DNA of 64,000 bases from the NCBI RefSeq assembly GCF_965638725.1, contig NC_134954.1, forward strand, positions 3,839,001 to 3,903,000, written 5' to 3'. Each line of letters begins with the position of its first letter. The first letter of the stretch is position 1. Below are positions 46,901-56,400 of the stretch, in pieces. The stretch comes from Aptenodytes patagonicus (Eukaryota > Chordata > Aves > Sphenisciformes > Spheniscidae). Under the pieces are notes generated by a model that saw only the letters and a list, made by a program, of their open reading frames with translations, searched no databases and had not been told where the DNA came from. Position numbers and translations under genes: made by a program.

Positions 46901-49900
46901 GCCGGCAGTGTGCCCAGGCGGCCAAGAAGGCCAATGGCATCCTGGCCTGTATCAGAAATAGTGTGGCCAGCAGGAGCAGGGAAGTGATCGTGCCCCTGTA
47001 CTCGGCACTGGTGAGGCCGCACCTCGAATACTGCGTTCAGTTTTGGGCCCCTCACTACAAGAAGGACGTTGAGGTGCTGGAGCGTGTCCAGAGAAGGGCA
47101 ACGAGGCTGGTGAGGGGTCTGGAGAACAAGTCTGATGAGGAGCGGCTGAGGGAACTGGGGTTGTTTAGCCTGGAGAAGAGGAGGCTGAGGGGAGACCTCA
47201 TCGCTCTCTACAACTCCCTGAAAGGAGGCTGTAGCGAGGTGGGGGTCGGTCTCTTCTCCCAAGTAACAAGCGATAGGACGAGAGGAAATGGCCTCAAGTT
47301 GTGCCAGGGGAGGTTTAGATTGGACATGAGGAAAAATTTCTTTACTGAAAGAGTGGTTAAACGTTGGAAGAGGCTGCCCAGGGAGGTGGTTGAGTCCCCA
47401 TCCCTAGACGTATTTAAAAGACATGTAGATGACGTGCTAAGGGACGTGGTTTAGTGGGCATGGTGGTGTTGGGTTGACGGTTGGACTTGATGATCTTAGA
47501 GGTCTTTTCCAACCTTAATGATTCTATGAAAAAGTGGACCAAAAAATTAATTCTGCTATTCATCCGGGTCTTGTCATGAGGCTTGGAGGAAAGGCAATGC
47601 CTGAGGTACTGCCCCGTCCCCATCCCCATCTCCTGAACCCGGTGGCTGTTGAGTTGTGAGAGTTTCATGTAGCCATTCCCATGGCTTTTCTAGAGCTCAG
47701 AGCAGACAGGCAGACATTCACCCAACACTTCATGTGTTCTCCTTCCAGCATGCAGCGTTGCAGGACAAAGGCACAACATGGTAAATACCTGCATTTTCTT
47801 CAAACAAAAACGATTCCATTTCTCATTCCTTTGCGGTTTGTGTCTATCGCTCGCCTCAGGGGACTAAGCAGAGGGTGATGACCATACAGGAGTTCCTGCG
47901 CGGGCTAACGAGCCATCGAGAACTGCAAGTGTCTGAGCAAAACTACCTTCAAGCTCCAACAGCAAGCAGCAAGGCAACAACGGGCATTTACTGGCTGGTG
48001 AAGAGGGATTTCAATGCCTTCTCTTCTCAGGTCTGAACAGAGGAGAGCAGATGGACATCCCACACAAATTCAGCAAGTTAGAGAAGAAAAAAAAAAAAAT
48101 AAAATGGTGCACAGAGTACCTGGGGTTACGTCTGTGAAACTGAGAAACATCAATCCAGGGCATACTAGGCCAGAAAGACACATCTGGCCAGAAAGGCACG
48201 TCAAGCTTGCCTTCAAACACACAAATGTAAATTTTATTTTCCCGTCCTACCCCAGTGACTCCGCATGCTATATTCCTACTCACAAATGAAACACCATTTG
48301 TGCATGACTGGATCTTGCACCTCTCTGAACTGCAACATCTGCAAAAATGCAAAGGCCCAGGGGTGGCCGCTCAAGAAAGCATACACCCAAAGCAGCCAAG
48401 CAAATGCAGATGACAGCCTGTAGGAACAGGACAGCAGGGAAATGAATGGGCAGGGATGGTAATTAGTAGCTGTGCATATGTGATACGGAAAGAATTCTTT
48501 TTACAGGAGCAGTACGGTTTTAATTTAGGCATCACCGGGAAGACTACAACTGGCTCACGTAAATGCCTGATGTATATGCCAAAGCATAAATCTTGTAAGT
48601 ACTTTGGGGGGGGAGCAGCTCTACCTGCCCTCCCTGACCCATCAGTTTCCTCAGTACTTTCATCATTTTGTCCCTTTGCTGCTCTTGCACGTAACTGATG
48701 CCTTCAGAAGGCAGAAGGTCTATGGGATGGTTTATAAAGCATGGGATTTTGAAGTAATTAGAGCAAAGATACAGAAAAGCAGCAAACATTTTACATGGCC
48801 CGCATGCTTGGCAGCATTTTCTTGCCTCCTCATAGCCCCGGCTGCCCATCACCCCTCCAGCTCTCCTCCTGCATTTGCCTACCCCAGATGCCATGGCTTT
48901 CTCCAAAGCTCCCCAGGCACTCTGCATCCTAGTAACTCCTGGCTCTGAGACGTGACTATGATTTCCTTATTTGTGAGTGAAAATATATATTAAAAAAAAA
49001 AAAAAAAAAAAAACTTAAGCAAAGAATCAGCGGATTATCTACCATAACATTTCTTTTGCTTTCCAGAAATGAGCTTATTACCCAGAGACAGTAAAGTGTG
49101 CACCGCAATTACTACACAGCCAGCCAGCCCAGAGCGGTCGCTAATATAACAATGACAATCTGTAATGACAGTGAGTACTTGAGAGAGGACATCCAAAACT
49201 GGAAGAGGAGCACATCAACAGTCAGAGATTACAGACTTCCTGAGAAGAACCCTAAAAACATTTTTCCTAGCAAATCCCACAAAATGGTATTCAAAAGTCC
49301 AACTGAATGACAGGGAGTAACTGAATACCAGATTATGGATCACCCACTGAGCAGTACTCTGATCTGAGCAGAAGGGGAGGGCATAAGTAACAGGGCACGT
49401 GGAAAGTCACTCTGGTAGTCCTGGTCTCCAGGAATCACAGGTTTAGGGATTCAGGCCCAGAAACCGGAGCCAGACAACCCACCTGGGGGTTGTTCATCCT
49501 CTATGAACTGCCTAACCACTAGGACACCCACAGCACCCTTGGCAGCGGATTAAAAACATTCATCTACACTGTGTGAAAAAGTATTCCCTTCTGTTTTCTT
49601 TACATTCAGTGCCTAAAAAGTTCACAGGATGTACCCTGACTCTTCTTGTAGCAACCATTCTTTACAGCGTTCTTGATTTCATGCATTTCTATCACTTCCC
49701 CCGTAGTCACCTCTTTCCAAGCTGAAAAGTCTATCTACTCAGGATCTTCTAAAAAGGATGCCATTCCATTACCATTATCTACTCCCACACTAATAGTTCA
49801 CTACAAGATAAATAAACAAAGAAATACCACATGGACTACTACTATTTTTTTTTTTCATGTAGAACGCTGCCTCAAACAGCAAGAATCGTTTATTTTTCAT

Positions 49901-52900
49901 TTTCTCTCCTTCTCTCATCTATTCGGACCTGCTGCCCTTCTTGTCTTTGAGAGGGAAATGCCTAGAGACAAAGTTCATCTTCTTTGCTAGGCCAATACAC
50001 AGCTGTATCACAGAGCGGAAAAAAGCAGTTTATTCTTCAAACTGTAGATAGTAAATTCCGTGCAGCATTGAAAACATCTTTTGCAGATCTGCGTCTGTTT
50101 TAACAGTTAAGGGCACTGAGACTGTTGGTGAGGTCAATATTCAGAATAGCTGAGAGTTCATTTCCAAACACCAGGCAGGTATCAGCAGCTGCAGTCACTT
50201 CAACCAATATTTCCACCCGAGCTTCTCGATCAGTGACTGATATCAAATGTCTTGCTAAGTGGAAACAGTGCTTGCCAACTCCTTTTCTGTTCAGGCCAAG
50301 TACATTTTTAGAGCCCCTGTGCTCAGTGGGATTCTTTTGATCTTCCTCTCCAGGGTTTCAGATCATGCCCACAAGCACTAATTTTTCTCACTGTACTGAC
50401 GAGCAGCACAGGTAGGAGGGAAGCAGGCCCTTTACTACGCAGGCACCAATTCTGCACTCAAAGCTACGCAAGCAGAGCCGTGTACTGCCATGAAAGTAAT
50501 ACTGATAACACTGAGGTGGCAGCAGCATCGAGGTGTTGCAACACTTACAGGCATGAAAGACTACAGCAACACGTGTCCTTGGGGAAACTAATCATTTTCT
50601 CCTCTCTGCTCTCTCCCCGCTCTTCGACTTTGTGGAGACAGCAATCCTTCAGGACATGTTTCTCTGCTGCACCCATATATGTCAGGGAGCAGAACTTAGT
50701 CTCTTTTATAAAAAAATCTTTTTTTTAACATGTCACAAAGCAACAGCCGGGCAGAAAAGCTGTCTTTCTCAGCAGGTTGTGAAGTTAGCTTTGCTAAACA
50801 GACTCTTTCCCCAAACTTCCCTGGAAATCTGCAACAGAGCAAACAACTGAAACAATCCTCTTGCTAAGACACGGTCCCATTTGCACAAGTATCTTCCATT
50901 CAGATCTCAAAACGCAGAAGAAAGGTGGCAGGCACAACTATGTCGTTCCAAACCGGAGGAACCCATCTAGGGAGAGTTTAAATGACCTGTTGGTCATTTA
51001 ATTATGAGCTGTCTTTGCTCATAAGCCTGAGTAAGGCTTATTCTTGGTTTGTAACCCAGTAAACCCTTATTTCTTGACGCGTAACCCAGTGTAACAACCC
51101 CTTTGGGGAGACTGGATGACAGACAGAGGAATTTTAAGTGAAAGACTACCCTGACAAAAGCACCCTTTCATCAGCACTGGTTCCACAACAGGAGAACGGG
51201 GTAAGGCTGACAGCACTAGTTAATAACGCCAGCAAGGGTTTGTACTGTGGCCTCAGAAAAGGAAAAAAAAATAAAATTATTAATTGTAAGAATGCACACT
51301 CACCTTATGAAATTATAACAGTCAATACAGCAGACAGACTCCAAATTGTCAATAAGCAGCACTATTGTAAGCAGCGCTCCCCTGGGACCATCGTGAGTGC
51401 TTTGAAAACTGGCATTTGTGAAGTGCATGCATCAGGGAGAGTTCTGAGATCAGCTTCCCTGAAATCAGCTCCCATATTTACTGACCTTCAAGGGCAAAAT
51501 AGGAACTCCAGTTGTTTACATAAGCTTTACCCGAGGGAAATGGATATGTAGGGCTGTCTCGGGGTGTAACCAGAAAGGTTATGTCTATATGGGGACTTAA
51601 GGTGTAGAGACTGCGTTGCCATCTGTAAATTCATTACTGTGCATATTCTGTTTGCAAACGTAATAACAGGTACACCTTTCTAAATACGCTAGATTAACAC
51701 ATATTTAGCATTCTGGCTAAACCACTGAAAAGAAACAACATAGCTCTGCCTTTGAGGATAGAGACAAACAACAAAACCTGTCCTCCGATGAAGGAGTTGA
51801 GAGACTTCTGTTCAGCTGCACTGCCAGTAACTGATATTACAGATGAACACAATAGGCAAACTGTGCAAGACAGCAGCTCGGGGCATGCTCACAGAACCTG
51901 CCCCACGTCTGAATTATCAAGCAGCGAGATGGTTTCCCAATTAAGAGGCATCACTGACCAGATGAGAGCCCGCAGTCCTCCTCGGGGAAAATCTAGCCAT
52001 TATTCTGAGGATATTGGTCATCACGCTTAACAAAAGAGAATAACCACGGCAACCTTTTCTGATCCCAGCAAACCACCACCAAGCACAGCACTGGAGAGCC
52101 AAAGGGCCTCCCTCCCAGGATCCTGCCTGTCAGCCCTTTAACCTGAAGGGCTGCTGCCCCCTTCCAAGCTAAAACAAGCCGCTGCTGCCGCCTCTACCCA
52201 GCCATGGAGCCGGATTGCACACGTAGACTGGATGCCAATAGACAACATGCGAGGAACAGAACCGGACCCGTGCGCTCTCTCACAGATGCATCACTTGATG
52301 GAAAGGCAGAGCTAAGCTCCTACAACCCCCGTGAGACCAGGCGGTTGAGCAGAGGCACCCGAGCTGGAGGCAAGGCTGCCGCCCAAGCTCTCCACTTACC
52401 CGGCACCAGGGAATACACGGGGGGAGAAGCTCTTCCCAATGCTCCTGTCACAGGAAAACCCACCGCCCAACACCGCCCCGCTTTAACACCAGAGCCAGCC
52501 AAAAGACAGAGATCCGTATGAAACCACATTCGACCCTTCTCCAGGCACTGGAGCCGGCTTGAACCTCAGCTCCTCAAGTTACAGGAAGACTTTATAAAAC
52601 CTCTCTCTGCAACAGCCTTGTTTTCCTGGTTGGCTACGAAAGGCTGTCAGCATGACCCGAGCACACCCCGAGGGTCAGAAGACAGAAACGAAAAGAACAG
52701 AACTTTCATTTCCTCAAAACAGGTGCAAATCTTGTTCAAACCCGCTTGGAAATAGCATTTCTGCTTCTCGGAGCAGCCGGCACAGCCCCAGCAGGCAGGC
52801 TGGCATGCGCTTTCGAAAGAACGTATTTTACCTCTAAAGCCAACTCGGATTATTCCAGCAGAGAGTTTAAAAACAAATAAATAAATAATAATATCCAAGT

Positions 52901-53355
52901 TTTTCCAGGGCCAGGGACACAAACGAGCCGCTGGCGCCGAGTTCTGGGCTCTGCCCTCTCCCCAGGCACACCGAGACAGGGGTATTCAGATGGCAAAGGC
53001 CACCGCAGAGCGGTCCCACGTTTGAGCCCACCTCGGCGGGGACTTTGCTTTTCCAGGCAGCGAGCAAACACTTCTGTTTGCTTTAGGCTCTTGGGAAAGC
53101 AACGTCCGGGCCGGCCCCGCGGAGGGTCTCCCCCCCGGCCAAGCCCCGGGCGGAGGAACCCGGTCCCCGCGGCTCTAAGGGGAACCGGGGCAGCTCCGCT
53201 CCGCCCTGCCTCCGGCCGGCGAGCCCGGAAAACGCGCCCGTCGAAGGGGGGTCCGCCGCCGGCCCGGCCGCGGCAGCCGGGGGAGTAGGGGGCGGAAGGC
53301 GGTTGCGGCGGGGCAGGGGGCGGCTGCTCCCGCCCGGCCCCGGTCCACTTACCAT
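34900..53355 (-). CDS. AP1S3: AP-1 complex subunit sigma-3 (sigma-1C adaptin), complete coding gene in five exons
   Basis: The small sigma chain of the heterotetrameric AP-1 clathrin adaptor sorts cargo with acidic dileucine signals between the trans-Golgi network and endosomes. Seen: joining 53355-53353, 38520-38342, 37113-37005, 36036-35899 and 34935-34900 on the minus strand gives one 154-codon frame with GT-AG introns of 14,821, 1,228, 968 and 963 bases. The protein is a single longin-like sigma-adaptin fold from about residue 1 to 142 with a short tail. Landmarks are [19 protein letters not shown] at the start, [18 protein letters not shown] in the middle and [20 protein letters not shown] later. 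Arg15, the position that contacts the acidic residue of dileucine cargo in sigma chains, is kept, as are Phe4 and Arg33, the sites of the human pustular-psoriasis variants. Paralogue choice: residues such as [21 protein letters not shown] and the EEYMNKP tail fit AP1S3 rather than AP1S1 or AP1S2. There is no sign of decay. Confidence 0.97.
35137..35157. repeat. 8-bp GC-rich hairpin in AP1S3 intron 4
   Basis: GGTTGCGG and CCGCAACC are separated by CTAAA. It lies between the candidate alternative terminal exon and exon 5, so it would be present in the nascent AP1S3 RNA. Confidence 0.85.
35282..35302 (-). other. candidate alternative terminal exon of AP1S3
   Basis: A second acceptor lies in intron 4: a pyrimidine tract ending TTTTTTCCCTAG, then GTA GTG AAG and a short open frame that would end the protein in VVKDPSS and a stop. 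It is in phase 0 with exon 4. It lies 597 bases from exon 4, closer than the chosen exon 5. Nothing shows conservation of these seven residues, so this could be a decoy acceptor. Human AP1S3 also has transcripts with different C-termini, as I recall. Confidence 0.3.
35899..36036 (-). CDS. AP1S3: AP1S3 coding exon 4 (residues 97-142)
   Basis: This exon of 138 bases is exactly 46 codons, from [20 protein letters not shown] to [10 protein letters not shown]. It forms the C-terminal helices of the sigma fold that pack on the large AP-1 subunit. The acceptor is TTCTGGCAG|GTG and the donor is CAGGAG|GTAAGG, both good matches, with phase 0 at both ends. The [11 protein letters not shown] stretch separates it from AP1S1 and AP1S2, which have other residues there. 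Confidence 0.97.
36037..37004 (-). other. AP1S3 intron 3
   Basis: This 968-base intron has a 12-bp palindrome GTCTTTAAAGAC at 36555-36566. Overlapping it are two direct copies of AAAGACTTACT, 12 bases apart (36561-36571 and 36573-36583). No other structure is seen. Confidence 0.9.
37005..37113 (-). CDS. AP1S3: AP1S3 coding exon 3 (residues 60-96)
   Basis: This 109-base exon supplies the last base of Arg60 and then 36 codons reading [18 protein letters not shown]... to ...DRYFGN. The sequence YASLYFCC(A/V)I followed by NELLTLE and HRYVELLD is a family hallmark of sigma-1 adaptins. The acceptor is TTTCCCTAG|G and the donor is GGAAAC|GTAGGT. Phase 2 at the left boundary and phase 0 at the right fit the neighbouring exons. 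Confidence 0.96.
37114..38341 (-). other. AP1S3 intron 2
   Basis: This 1,228-base intron begins at the non-consensus donor GTGTGA on the minus strand. A 109-codon plus-strand frame at 37528-37857 is antisense to the gene and has no recognised family. No repeat was recognised. Confidence 0.9.
38342..38520 (-). CDS. AP1S3: AP1S3 coding exon 2 (residues 2-60)
   Basis: This 179-base exon encodes [10 protein letters not shown]... through ...DLKLVYK plus two bases of an Arg codon. It is the N-terminal half of the longin fold and includes Arg15 and Arg33. The acceptor is a pyrimidine-rich tract ending in CTCTAG (38521 upward in minus orientation). The donor that keeps the frame is AAAAG|GTGTGA, a weak match to consensus. 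A textbook GTGAGT starts two bases further in. Only the first choice restores AAA-AGG-TAT (Lys-Arg-Tyr) with exon 3, so it is taken as the real boundary. Confidence 0.95.
38540..38900. promoter_or_regulatory. GC-rich patch upstream of AP1S3 exon 2
   Basis: A local rise in G+C and CpG (for example CGGGGCCACGGCCGG and TGGCGCGACGTCTGG) stands out from AT-rich intron on both sides. Its place just 5' of exon 2 would suit an internal promoter. The two long minus-strand frames in it are by-products of GC content and have no recognised family. Confidence 0.3.
38799..38839 (-). other. candidate unannotated 41-nt exon inside AP1S3 intron 1
   Basis: On the minus strand a pyrimidine-rich tract ending TGTTCCCCAG is followed by 41 bases and then CACAAG|GTAAGG, a near-perfect donor. 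The exon sits in a GC-rich patch 278 bases upstream of exon 2. Inserted between exons 1 and 2, its 41 bases would shift the frame after Met1, so it could be a 5' UTR exon of an alternative promoter, a poison exon, or a splice-site coincidence. Confidence 0.3.
46588..47528 (+). mobile_element. CR1 LINE, 5'-truncated, with uninterrupted reverse-transcriptase C-terminal frame
   Basis: A non-LTR retrotransposon fragment of the chicken-repeat-1 type. It ends in the family's conserved 3' tail (GATCTTAGAGGTCTTTTCC...AACCTTAATGATTCTATGA). It is truncated at the 5' side, as most CR1 copies are; the left border is approximate. It lies in AP1S3 intron 1, antisense to the gene. No target-site duplication is obvious, which is usual for CR1. 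Confidence 0.93.
46618..47454 (+). CDS. CR1 ORF2 C-terminal fragment (reverse transcriptase palm end and thumb)
   Basis: A frame of 278 residues without a stop. It starts just before a NADDTKLGG motif, which corresponds to the catalytic (F/Y)ADD box of the reverse transcriptase. It continues through CR1 hallmarks [53 protein letters not shown] and [16 protein letters not shown], and ends ...[21 protein letters not shown] and a stop. The endonuclease and most of the RT (fingers and upstream palm) are absent, so the copy cannot move by itself. The open frame suggests a fairly recent insertion. The Met at 46618 is only the first ATG in frame, not a native start. Confidence 0.9.
   Translation: MLYVGPKFSLQNADDTKLGGSVDLLEGRKALQRDLDRLDGWAQDNCMRFNKAKCRVLHFGHNNPMQRYRLGGEWLESCLAEKDLGVLVDSRLNMSRQCAQAAKKANGILACIRNSVASRSREVIVPLYSALVRPHLEYCVQFWAPHYKKDVEVLERVQRRATRLVRGLENKSDEERLRELGLFSLEKRRLRGDLIALYNSLKGGCSEVGVGLFSQVTSDRTRGNGLKLCQGRFRLDMRKNFFTERVVKRWKRLPREVVESPSLDVFKRHVDDVLRDVV
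48992..49013. repeat. A22 homopolymer
   Basis: A run of 22 A residues preceded by TATATATT. No retrogene body was recognised upstream of it. Confidence 0.9.
50978..51041. repeat. two adjacent hairpins in AP1S3 intron 1
   Basis: The first has arms TTAAATGACC and GGTCATTTAA around TGTT (50978-51001). The second has arms ATAAGCCT and AGGCTTAT around GAGTA (51021-51041). Just beyond, GTAACCCAGT occurs twice (51051-51060 and 51081-51090). This could be the remnant of an unrecognised mobile element. Confidence 0.75.
53353..53355 (-). CDS. AP1S3: AP1S3 coding exon 1: initiator Met codon only
   Basis: The coding part of exon 1 is the ATG alone, followed at once by a consensus donor (ATG|GTAAGT on the minus strand), so intron 1 is phase 0. 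The 5' UTR continues toward higher coordinates into the CpG island; its start is not defined here. The upstream context is CACGCC before ATG, giving a G at -3. The genomic G after ATG belongs to the intron; in the spliced message the next base is the A of exon 2. The start is supported because exon 2 opens directly with [10 protein letters not shown], which in this family follows the first Met. Confidence 0.9.
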
Positions 53356-53471
53356 GGCGTGGCGGCGGCAGGCTGGGAGCCGGCCCGGCCCGGCTGGCTG
53401 CCGGCCGCCTCCCTCCCGCCCTTGCTTCCCTCCCCGCCCCGCGCCAGGTGAGGCCCCGGCCGCATCGCGCC

Positions 53472-53483
53472 TTCCCACAATGC
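53472..53483 (+). promoter_or_regulatory. ZNF143/THAP11-type SBS motif
   Basis: TTCCCACAATGC matches the core consensus YWCCCANMATGC at every position. It lies 117 bases upstream of the AP1S3 ATG, inside the CpG island. This factor family typically binds near transcription starts of housekeeping-type promoters, which fits a clathrin-adaptor gene. Confidence 0.5.
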
Positions 53484-56400
53484 CCCGAAGTGGAACTCCC
53501 CGGGCGCCTCCTCCCCGCCGCCGCCGGGCCGGGTGGGCAGCGACTAGCCGGCCCGAGACGCCAGCATGGAGTGCGAGAGCGGGGCTGTGAGGGGGAGCAG
53601 GCTGCCCGCGCTCTTCCGCCGCCACGGTGGGCAGAAGGCGTCCCCGGGACCCCGCGGCGTCGGGCTTTCCCGGCCGCGGCCTGGTGGCGGGAGACCGTCG
53701 ACGGAGGCGGCTGCGTCTGCCGCCGCTTCCCCGTCCCCTGCGCTCCTGGGAGAAGGGAAGCGGAGCGCGGGCACAGAAGGGCAGTTTTCTGACAGAGAGA
53801 CGGTGCAGCTGGGCGTCCGCGGCAGCGTGCCAGCGGCAGCGTGGCCTCCCTGGTGCGTGGCTTCCCCGCAGAGCACGCATTTCTGGGAAGCGAGGGCGCC
53901 GACGGCGGGCAGGGGCTGCAGAGACCCTGTCCGCACTTGGGGTGACCCCAGCCGTCACCCTGTACGTGCGTGAACCGCTCAAAGGGCGCCTTTCTCGCCA
54001 CAGTGAGACCCGAGTTTAATAAAAACACAGTTCACGTCCTCCATTGGCTCTAGCTACTCCCCTTCCAAGCATTCACACCCTAAAGACACTCTGGTAGAGC
54101 TACAGGCATGATTGCTCTGCAGCCCATCGCCGTCAAAATGAAACTCGGATAGTTTAAATACCTTAAATGGCTGGGCTTTGCTAACCTGTGCTTTTCGATG
54201 GAGCTGGATGAGAGAGCAAGACATGAGCAGCTCTACCGGTAGATCAGCAAATCCCTGTAACCTCTGGCAGGGATTTGATGATAGGCGGCTGGTGCCAAAA
54301 GAACGTGCAACGTCCACAGACTCAGCACTTGAATCAAAAGCTTTAAATCCAGGCCTAAGGCATCTCAAGCTCTTACCAGGAGTCTGACCCAGATGCAAAC
54401 TACCACATGAGCATAAAATGAGAAAACTTTGGATGTTTAAGTCCCATGTTTGTAGTCTAAAGGAGACATTCCCCAGCGCACAGCATGCATCTAGCCCCCA
54501 GCACGGTGTGTCTGGATTCAGGATACAGTTCCCGTCTGCTCTGGGCAGAGCTGGGCCATGCTCTTGTGTGCGGTGCTAGATGCATCTGAGTCATCGGTGA
54601 GAAAGGGAAATCTGAAGGAGCTCAGGGACTCCAGGGGACACTGTGGTGTCAATGGCTGACACCGGTGGAACCCTCTGGCTTCAGCAAAGGGGGAGAGGTC
54701 CCTCAGTCAAAAACAATTGTGCGTGCATGGCTGAGAGGGCAACCGGGCTGGAATCCACTCCCAGTTGGAAAGGCTTGTTTGCAAGAGCAGAGAGCATATG
54801 CAGGGGCGTGCTCCTTACGCTCATTTAACAGTGTGGAGATAATTTCCACATTTCCCTAAGCATGCATGACCCTACTCCTCTCTGCCCTCCGTAAGCTTCA
54901 ATTTGGTCTATATAGACACGCTGTTCATACAGCCCTTCACTGCTGCTTCCTCAGTTCTGGTTTCTGTATGTTCCAACCCCGTCCCGTCAAGCAGCACGAC
55001 ACATGCTGTGCTGTGATGCTGCCAGCTGCCGAGTGCTCTGGTTTCGCTTCTGGAGCACACAACAGAAGAAGTACAAGTCCCAGCTGCCTACAGATCTCAC
55101 TGACACTTCATCCGCTCGCTTGCCTCCGGCCTCTGTCGCTTCCTGAGTACACATCCTGCGCCCATGAAGCAGCACTATCTACAGACCGCATGAACATGCT
55201 CGCCCTTTGCTGCAGAGCTGTGGTGCAGCACGCAGCGCGTCACGCTGCCAGACAGCACTGCCCTCGCTGGTTTTGCTGGGGCACCGTCTTCGCCTTCAGC
55301 GAGCCTGCCAAATACGTGCTTACTGCTATCGGCATCTGTTAAAGTCGACCAAAACCTTTTGCTAGATTCTCCCAAAGATAGCTGGGATGAGTAAACAGGC
55401 CACGCGAAGTGCCACAGTACCCGCGCTGCCTTCCCCAGGAGGTAAACACCCGGCTCCCCCACAACCACAGTCATGCTCCTCTCCCTTGCAGCCCCCAGCT
55501 CTGCCTACTGTGGCCTTATGCAGAACAACAGAGAGCTGGCTCTGCGCTTAAACCCCAAACGTTCCTCACTGTTGGTGAACGGGGAGTGTCCGCAGATAGC
55601 GCTGCAGCACTGGGAAAGCCGCGTCTCCGTGAACACTCGGAACTGGGTTTGCCTAACATGCAAGAATGTGGACACCACAGTGCAGTCATACTACAGATGT
55701 GGGGCATCAACACTTTCCTCTCCAAAATGAATTCGAAATTAAGGGACAAACAGTCCCCTCACTACCCCACCCCCAAAAAAATGTTTCATGAAAACAACTC
55801 TGTTCAGTGGCCTACATTTTACCTAGCTATGTAGTTTACTCCGGTGATGGACAACAATATTTTTTTGCTTAACAACCGTTTCCCAATAATCTTACTTTAC
55901 TATGCAAAGACCTTACCTAATTAGGCCCATGAACTCAAGAGAACTAGCCTGCTGCTTTTGTGTTTTTGCAAGTACATCAGAAAAAAAGCAGCAGCAGCAG
56001 CAAACACATCACGCGTACAGCGCATGCACACTAACAGCAGTGACCAACATCAACCCATTATGGCCAATCTTGCAGGTTAGCAGAGAGAAGAATTTTGCTG
56101 CCCTACAGAAACAAGGCTGCAGATACAGGATCAGGCCTAAATTAGATGCTTTCCAGCACAGAAAGCCAGGCTGTACTTAATGACTGGCTAACTAGAAGTG
56201 GTAAGGAGTTGGAATCCTCCCCTCCCCGCCTCTCCGCCACTAGCACTGTGTGCCTGCGTAATGTTATGATAAAGAAGATAGCTCAAACTTCCCAGCTAGG
56301 AACTACTGATGGTTATCAGTGTCACACAGCAGTGGGAGCCGGGGGAGGCAGCTGTGGCCCACAGTTGTGCCAGGTGAACTGGCGGGGTGATCTCATGCCA

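Larger units (their letters stand above)
38521..53352 (-). other. AP1S3 intron 1
   Basis: This 14.8 kb intron contains a GC-rich patch at 38540-38900 with a candidate exon, a CR1 insertion at about 46588-47528 in the opposite orientation, and a pair of adjacent hairpins at 50978-51041. It also contains homopolymer runs such as A22 at 48992-49013 and the downstream half of the promoter CpG island. The rest shows no gene. Confidence 0.9.
53090..53960. promoter_or_regulatory. CpG-island promoter of AP1S3
   Basis: Very high G+C and dense CpG surround the AP1S3 start codon, with AT-richer DNA on both sides. It contains GC boxes (CCGCCC and CCCCGCCCC near 53330-53440), a ZNF143-type site at 53472-53483 and an inverted CCAAT (ATTGG) near 54043. 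The transcription start probably lies between about 53360 and 53550. Long open frames on both strands here, including one of 392 codons on the minus strand, follow from the scarcity of AT-rich stops. They run through the splice donor of exon 1 and are not genes. Confidence 0.8.

Noticed and set aside
46555..47262. 235-codon minus-strand frame
   Set aside because: Antisense shadow of the CR1 reverse-transcriptase frame.
52850..54028. 392-codon minus-strand open frame, and several overlapping frames on both strands
   Set aside because: It spans the CpG-island promoter, reads through the AP1S3 exon 1 donor, and is a low-complexity Arg/Pro/Gly/Ala string without a domain. GC-rich DNA simply lacks stops.
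54866..55342. 158-codon plus-strand frame, rich in Cys and Ala
   Set aside because: No signal, domain or family resemblance could be recognised; length is within chance for this base composition.
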